NCBI RefSeq assembly: GCF_027596085.1
Contig: NC_072451.1
Span: 4,104,042-4,168,041 of the forward strand
DNA: 64,000 bases
Source: Anoplopoma fimbria
Lineage: Eukaryota > Chordata > Actinopteri > Perciformes > Anoplopomatidae
Direction: 5' to 3'
Shown: one piece after another, positions 57,481 through 64,000 of the stretch
How positions within the stretch are numbered: the first letter of the stretch is position 1
How the letters are laid out: every line of letters begins with the position of its first letter
The notes under the pieces: generated by a model
Seen by the model: the letters and a program-made list of their open reading frames with translations, nothing else
Database searches by the model: none
Told to the model about the DNA's origin: nothing
Made by a program: the position numbers and the translations under genes

Positions 57481-60400
57481 ATCGTTATTGATGCAGTAAC
57501 GTGTAAGATGAATTTTAATATGGTCGCTGGCTGCAGTAGAGCTACTTGATTTTTTTTATATTGTAGGGTGGTTTAATCTTATGAATAACAATGTGGTTTT
57601 TTTTATATGCTTATTTTCAAAAGATTTTAACTTACAATAAAAGTACAATATTTACCTATGAAATTTAGTTGAGTAGAAGTTAAATAATGTTGCATACAAT
57701 TAAAACACAAAAATGAAGTACAACTAACTCATTATTGTACTCTAACACAGTACTAAAGTAAATGTAATTATTACTTTCCCCGTTGGCTTTAACAACACAC
57801 TCACAGTGGAAATACTATTTTAAGTATCTTGCAGTAAAAAGGGAGTAATAATATTTTGGTTTTATATTGAAGCTGAGGTTTTTCTCATTTTCTAAACTAA
57901 TTTACTATTGCACAGTCTTGTTTTAAAAGCGACTTGACATCAGCAAAAAAATCTTGTTTTTGTGGTCCTCCAGTGGTTGAAGTCATCACCTGCAGCGTGA
58001 AGATTTAGTTACAAATGCAACAAAACACATTTTGTGCATCTGTCGACCAACAGAGGTCAGTAAACCACTGGTTTTCAGTTTGAGTTAAGTTACTTCTTGG
58101 ACAAAAACAAGATTATTCATTGTCTAATGGTTGAATTTGCATTATTGTGTCATGCATATATAACAATGTGCAATTACATTATCTGCTCAGGTAGACATTA
58201 CTCCACAATTGTTGTTTGAACAATGCTCTGAATAACCACATTACCTAGCTTGATTTTTTGCTGCTTTTCTTGGTTTCAGCTTTTGACCGTTGGTTCGCCA
58301 AGACAAAAAGAAATGGGAACGTTGTTGGGAACGATTCCAAGCAAGCTCACTCATTAGCAAACATTAAGTAACCTACAACTTTCTTCGGCAATTTATGTGA
58401 CAGGGTGCTTAGCAGCTTTTTTGTTTGTTGCTATAAGCTTGAAGGCTATTAAGGAACAAACAAAAGAGGGACCCAAAAAAACTATAACAAAGATATCCTG
58501 CACAGACATTTACACACAGCAGGGAAATACTGAACTTCCTTTTCTTAGTCAGTATTTCACCAAACATCTACAGAGGATCCAATTCTACCCTCATTTGCAT
58601 CAATTTGACTGTTTACATACTATTTGTTCGATCAAGGAAAACTGCTTAACTGAGATTATTTAGATAATTAAACTTCAAAAGAAGAAGATTTATCCCACAT
58701 ATCATAGTCTGTAAATCATCTCGTGACCTGCTGAGGTGCCTCTACAACACAGGCTAAGATCCTTTCCTGAGAAAATAATTACCAATCTGTCCAAAGCTCA
58801 AACCAACAGCAGGACTGAGACGATCCTGGAGCTCTGCAGCAGGAGTCATTCCAGCAGAGCAGCTGACTCAGTCTATATATCCTGCTGTATAAATACACTA
58901 TGTGGGGATTCTCAGCACAGTCTCTATTCAAATTGGAAGATAGTAAAGTAGCCATATCAACACACTACGTTCCCCTGCAGCCCGTGATAGATTGCTCATG
59001 CCGGGTTGGGGATATGTTGTGTATGGGAGCATATGTATGTGCTATGAGCCTTTATCAGAACCTCCCAGCCCTCCAGACATTTCATTTACTGTATATATGG
59101 ATCATTGTCTGACAGCCCGGTCTATATTAAACCTGTTTATTTCCATCCATCTTCCTGAATAATCCTCAAGCTGCAGCAGTGCTCTCTCCTCTCTGCCAAC
59201 GTGAGGCTCGCAGGTCTGTTGTGGTGCGTCTCCTCTCCCATACGTTTTCAATGTAATGGTCCTTTTCTTTTACGGATGAGATGGGATCTGGGAGCTAATC
59301 AACCTGTCGGTGTGCCTTTGCATTGTTGTTCAGCAGAGACTAAAATCAATGTTTGCAACAATTGCAGCAGGACAGTAAAAGCAGAGGCAGATTGCCTTGT
59401 GTACCACACGACTACAAAAACAAAAAAAACATCCAATATCACAGTCATGAAAGTGATACTTGGCTTCTCTCCATGCTCATTGGGTGGAAGAGAAAGTGGA
59501 AGAAACAACATGGCGTAATGACACAAAGACAACAGGAGTGTGACTTCACCCTGCATGCATCACTGTTAGTGATGGTTCTTCTTTGTCCTTGCCAAGGACG
59601 TTGTAAAAATATTTTTACATTAAAAAAATAGCGAAAACGTTTGCAGAGGTTTATCTACTCGTAGGATTGTCCTTGAGAAGTTCTCTTAAAATTCCCTTGA
59701 ACCAAGACTGTGAATATAGAAGCTGAAAGGGAGAGGATGTGGAAGGTTTCATGCTTTAAGATGATTTGAAGCGTCTTTTAAATGTGAATCCTCCGAGTTC
59801 TCGTTGCAGCAAACTGCTTATTTCCCTGTAAATGTTATCAAAGGGAGACACAAGGGCTGAAAAATGGAGCTCAGGAGTAAAAAATAAAAATAAAAAAGGG
59901 ATGTGTCGGTTGTATTTTGCAAATGAAGGAGGGATTTAACAAGGGAAGGGAGACTGACCTGTAATAAAAGCTGGATTTGTCCAAAGAAGCTGCTTTTGGT
60001 GTAATAATTAATGAATGTTTACTTTGGGATATCAGGCCAACCTTCTGTACGGTTTACTACTTAAATCAAAGAGTCTTAGAGAATCAAAGGGCTCGTCATG
60101 CAGAGAGAGGGGGCATAAAACTGGAAAAATGTAAAGACAGTGGAAGTGGACGACTACAAGGAGCGAGGAAAGGCACAACAACAAAGAAATATAATAAGAA
60201 ATGCAGATATTTTGCAGTTTCGGCGAGGAGTAAAAACATAAATCTAATTGTATATGATATAGAAACAAAAAATAGATTTGTAAAGGCAGAGGGATAAATG
60301 TGAGCATCTAGTGTCCTTAAGATAAATGCCCTCTTCATTTCCTAACTGCCAGTAGAAGCACTTATCCCGGCATGAAACTCGCTTCAATCCTTTGCACAAA

Positions 60401-62379
60401 CGATCTGCAACTGCATTAAAAACAAGACAAAAATATGAGTAGGATTTGACTATTTCTGACACACACAGCAATGCAGAACTACCACAATGCAAACCACTAA
60501 AACAACTTCTGTTTATGGTTCGACAGCTGCCAGTTGGCCAGTTGACTTCTGCATATGGCTGCAACTGACACCGTAAAGGTCACAATTAATGTAACTGTAA
60601 CAGTGGTATCTAAATCTTCACCAGTGGTTTCTAATGGTCAAACAAGGAAGTCACTGCAGCCAAAAAAAGCTGCATTCTAGACCAGTTTACAGTATTCAAG
60701 TCTGCAAACTACATGCGATCAAACCGAAATCCAGACACAAGAATGATTTGTTTGTTTGTAATTGTCTTGTAGTGTCATTTTTTTTTAAGGTTTACATGAA
60801 AAGCAGTATTGAAAATAAGTGGATTAAAGGAAAGTAAGTAGTGAAAGAGTTTAACAATCAGCACCATCAACCAATCAGGACTTTCTCCTTACAATACGAG
60901 CTTTGACATCAAACCACCACCAGATTTGATTTCTAAAATAGCTTGTCGTTACCTGCACCATTTAGTAAATTGAGTCCTGAATATTTTTTTTGTTATGGTC
61001 CATCAAATGCTTGCTGAGCTTTTCCTCTTTATCCCTCATTTCCTTCCCTCATCTCTTTCCAGCCTTTCTCCTATTTTCTGCAGCAGATAAACGATGTGTT
61101 GATGTTTTTAATGTCCTGTAGTTGCCACACATGAGGGTTTTATTCTAGGAAAAAAAGAATCAAATATTCCAATATTCACTGTCTCTGTTGGTAGCTCAAC
61201 TTCAGGGAACTTTGCTGTATTGAATATATTATTTCTTTCAAGAATTCGCCATCTGTCTCGTACCTTAAAAGGGAACAAAGCTGATTTTGGATTAAATATT
61301 TCAGCATTCACTGTTTGAACTTAGTAGTGAACTACTGGAGTATTGAATAATTGAAGTAATCACTGTTATCTTGTCTTGTGACCAGAGGCAAAGTTTGGTA
61401 CAGTGAGCTGAATATTACATCGCAGCCTGAGGTGAGAGGAGACAAGAGAGGAGAAGAAAAACGGATTCCAGCAGCCGTGGAGTTACAGTAAAGTTCACTA
61501 AGCAGCACTGAAACCTCCTTCTATCCGACCGAACACTGATTTCAGCCCTTGAGATTCTAGCAAACACTTCTTTTAACAGAAGCATAAACACTACAAAGAC
61601 TCAGCCTGACATGGAGGTTATCTATTAGAGGTCAGCTTCATAATATAAGTCTCTGCTGTAGGGAAAGGAAATGAAAGAAACATTTCAGCTTCTCAGATTC
61701 CTCTGCTTCTTTGAAAACACAAAGTTGATTCTCTCTAAGCCCAATTCAACCCCCCAAAATGGAGGATAGAGACATTTCTTAAAGCTCAAACTGACACTGA
61801 CCTGGCTTTAGTGTCTTTTAGAGAAATACTCTTTGGATGTCAAGGTTTCAAACTTGGACGGACATAAAGATGAATGAACCCAGTGCTCTCTACTCAAAAG
61901 TGTGTTTTGGTGCCTCAATAATCAAAAAGTTTCAACTTTTTTTGTAAAAGAAGTCTGTGCACATGCTCTCTCAAACAAGTTAAAAAGTTGCAAAAGTGTC
62001 CTCCCATTAATCTTACAAAAACATTTTCACTCCAGTATTTTCCTCTATACATTTGTTAGATGCTGCCATTTGCTATGAGTCCTGGCAATAATATAATATA
62101 ATATTATATACATGTCATATTTTCTATCAACATTTCATTATTTTAAAATACTATCGCCACCTTCTTTAATGCTCAAAAATGTGGTTTCGCTGAGCTGCTT
62201 CAAGTGCCAGAAGTCAACAGAAATGAATAACTTAATAATGACCTAGAAAACAAAATTAAACATTTTCTCCTTATGTCCCCAGCAAGTCCGTTAATCATGA
62301 CATCATCAAAGGGACTTACTCAAGGGAATTCTGGGAAATGTAGGAACGTTTAATGTTTCAATTTTTACTGTGGATTCAG

Positions 62380-62485
62380 AAGTAATAATACTCAATTAAG
62401 TGACAATTTCAATGCAGGACTTTTACTTGTTTTACTCATTTTATTCTAGTAAAAGATATGAATACTTAATCCACCGCTTTCCATC
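62380..62485 (-). repeat. Fish dispersed repeat, fragment of the 57270 family
   Basis: The minus strand reads GCGGTGGATTAAGTATTCAT followed by AGTAAAA phrases, a diverged copy of the same element. Confidence 0.6.
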
Positions 62486-64000
62486 ATGTACTGTACGTTT
62501 ATTTTTTTGGCCCATCTCCGATCCTCATCCCAACCCTAGCCCCACCCTTTACCCCAGGCCTCAGACTCCTGCACCATCCTGCCCACCAAACAAACCCTTT
62601 CCACCTTCATCGTCGACACCCTCCTGCTTCAGTCTGAGCTCCTTCTTTTACCCCTAAACTGTCAAACACCTGCAGCTGTGGATCCAGCAGACCGCTCGCT
62701 CTTGTTTTCCACCTCAGGCAGCAAAACCAATTAGAGTCTCTGACAGTCGGCCACCGAGCTTCTCCTCAAGTTTCCAAACTCTGTTTTTATTTTCTTCTCC
62801 CTGTGACCACAAAACAATCTCTTCCATTGACCCGAGTCAGCGCAGGTCAAGCAGGGAGAAGAAGTTGCAGGATACCTCAGTGTTGTTGTGATTCGTTTGT
62901 CCCCAGACTGTCCAAAAAAGTTCATGTTCGCCCTTGTTTTTACTTCCAGAAGGACTGTTTTGAGTCTCTGATGTGGTTCATCGGCACCCACAAAAGCATC
63001 TTTGCATTTTCACACAGATGAAATGCAAGAGAGAATTTAACGATAACAGAAAAACCACCAACAGAGTTTGTGTCGGCTTCGTAAACTGAGAATAGACCAG
63101 ACACATATGACCCTTCTGATGTTGTTGATTTCCTTTAGCAGCATGTGTGCGCTTTATTTGAGTTCCCTGATGAGCCATTCAGCTCTGTGGCATTTAGATA
63201 ACAACACTTTCAGATTTTGATTCCATTTGGCAAACACAACAGAAGTAGTTAATGTGATTGTTTCAACTGGAGAAGACGGCATGACGAAATGTTGCGTGAT
63301 TGTCTCAATTTAACAAAGAAGAAACGGGAAGCAACAATAAAAAATCCCAGTATCCATAGCCTTTTCTTTGAATCATCTAATCACCATTCGGAGAGCTAGG
63401 AAACACGTTTCTAATTGTTGGGAAAACCAGTAATTAAATCTAATCTGTATCTGCTGAGGCTTCCCACTGACAAAGAAAGGCTTCTGGAACAAAAAAACGC
63501 CAAAAAAATAATGAGAACAAGTAATCTTGAGCAATAATCTGCAACAATTGCATATACATTCATGTCAGTGTTGCTACTGATTGATGAGAATGAACCCAAA
63601 CAGTGAAGTTGAAGGCCATGAAACCAACAAGTGAGCTTAAAGATGCTAAAGAGCTCAACAGCTCTGAGGGGATCTGAAAACTTGATGCTTTAATTTGACC
63701 TGCAAATATGCTGCATAACAACAATGCTCCAGAAAATGCATATAGTCAAACATGTACCGTATTAGCTTGCAAATCTGCATTTTAGATTAGGCTTACAAGT
63801 CTTATGGTGGGTTCATTCTACGGAAGACAAAGCAACAGGAAAGAAACTTTCCTGGAAACTGGAGCAGAAAACATTTATTTATCGGGAATTTTCTTGTTGA
63901 AACAGGAATTGTTGGGAACACACTATTGTCTTAAATATCATTGTAAGATTTGGAATGATTATTCCAGCTCAAATCATGAAATACTACCCAATACATAAAG

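Larger units (their letters stand above)
54616..64000. other. Long stretch without a supportable gene
   Basis: No frame here shows a protein family signature and I find no convincing exon chain. Recognisable items are two copies of a fish dispersed repeat (57270-57480 and 62380-62485, opposite strands). It may be intergenic DNA or the intron of a large gene lying mostly outside the window. Confidence 0.5.

Overview
This is vertebrate nuclear DNA, almost certainly from a teleost fish and probably a percomorph (inference). Genes are sparse and intron-containing. AT-rich and simple repeats, fish-type interspersed repeats and L2/Rex1-like LINE fragments fill the space, and there is a 100-base assembly gap. 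The coding matches are to fish or general vertebrate genes: proc, dusp28, vcpip1, T-cell receptor gamma (TRG) segments and a trim16-like/finTRIM-type gene.

Layout. 1-204 (+) is the last exon of a vitamin-K-dependent serine protease, best fit protein C. 4112-6674 (-) is a two-exon dusp28. Repeats and an unassigned stretch follow to about 10.3 kb. 14134-21121 (-) is a complete three-exon vcpip1, an OTU deubiquitinase of the p97/p47 membrane-fusion system, with a probable 3.8 kb 3'UTR. Directly upstream of its ATG, 21290-22360 is a tandemly repeated promoter region with nine ZNF143/THAP11-like motifs. Both dusp28 and vcpip1 are interrupted by one missing base in a CCCGG context; otherwise their exons and splice phases are intact, so I suspect consensus errors.

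The centre is a TRG locus: two V-J-C cassettes facing opposite ways. Arm 1 (about 23.2-32.5 kb) reads V, J, C, LINE fragment on +. Arm 2 (about 40.2-49.7 kb) is its inverted copy on -. Each V has a 23-type recombination signal (22 bp spacer) and each J a 12-type signal, so V-to-J joining obeys the 12/23 rule. Each J splices in phase to a C exon. C1 is one uninterrupted exon carrying Ig domain, proline-rich hinge and transmembrane segment. C2 has a 5 bp deletion that throws the transmembrane part out of frame. The same short sequence, in inverted pairs, bounds each cassette, and the left flanks of both cassettes are related. This suggests a direct duplication followed by a flip of one cassette. 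The 7.7 kb spacer holds a decayed LINE with a piece of TRG J-C intron inside it, a fragment of another gene, a long GA tract next to a short telomere-like repeat, and one possible orphan transmembrane exon.

Just outside arm 2 lies an intact single-exon TRIM gene (49963-51639, +). Beyond it are the gap (53090-53189) and a satellite with a higher-order period of about 705 bp (53190-54615). From 54.6 kb to the end I find no supportable gene, only common fish repeats and sequence that looks intergenic or intronic.
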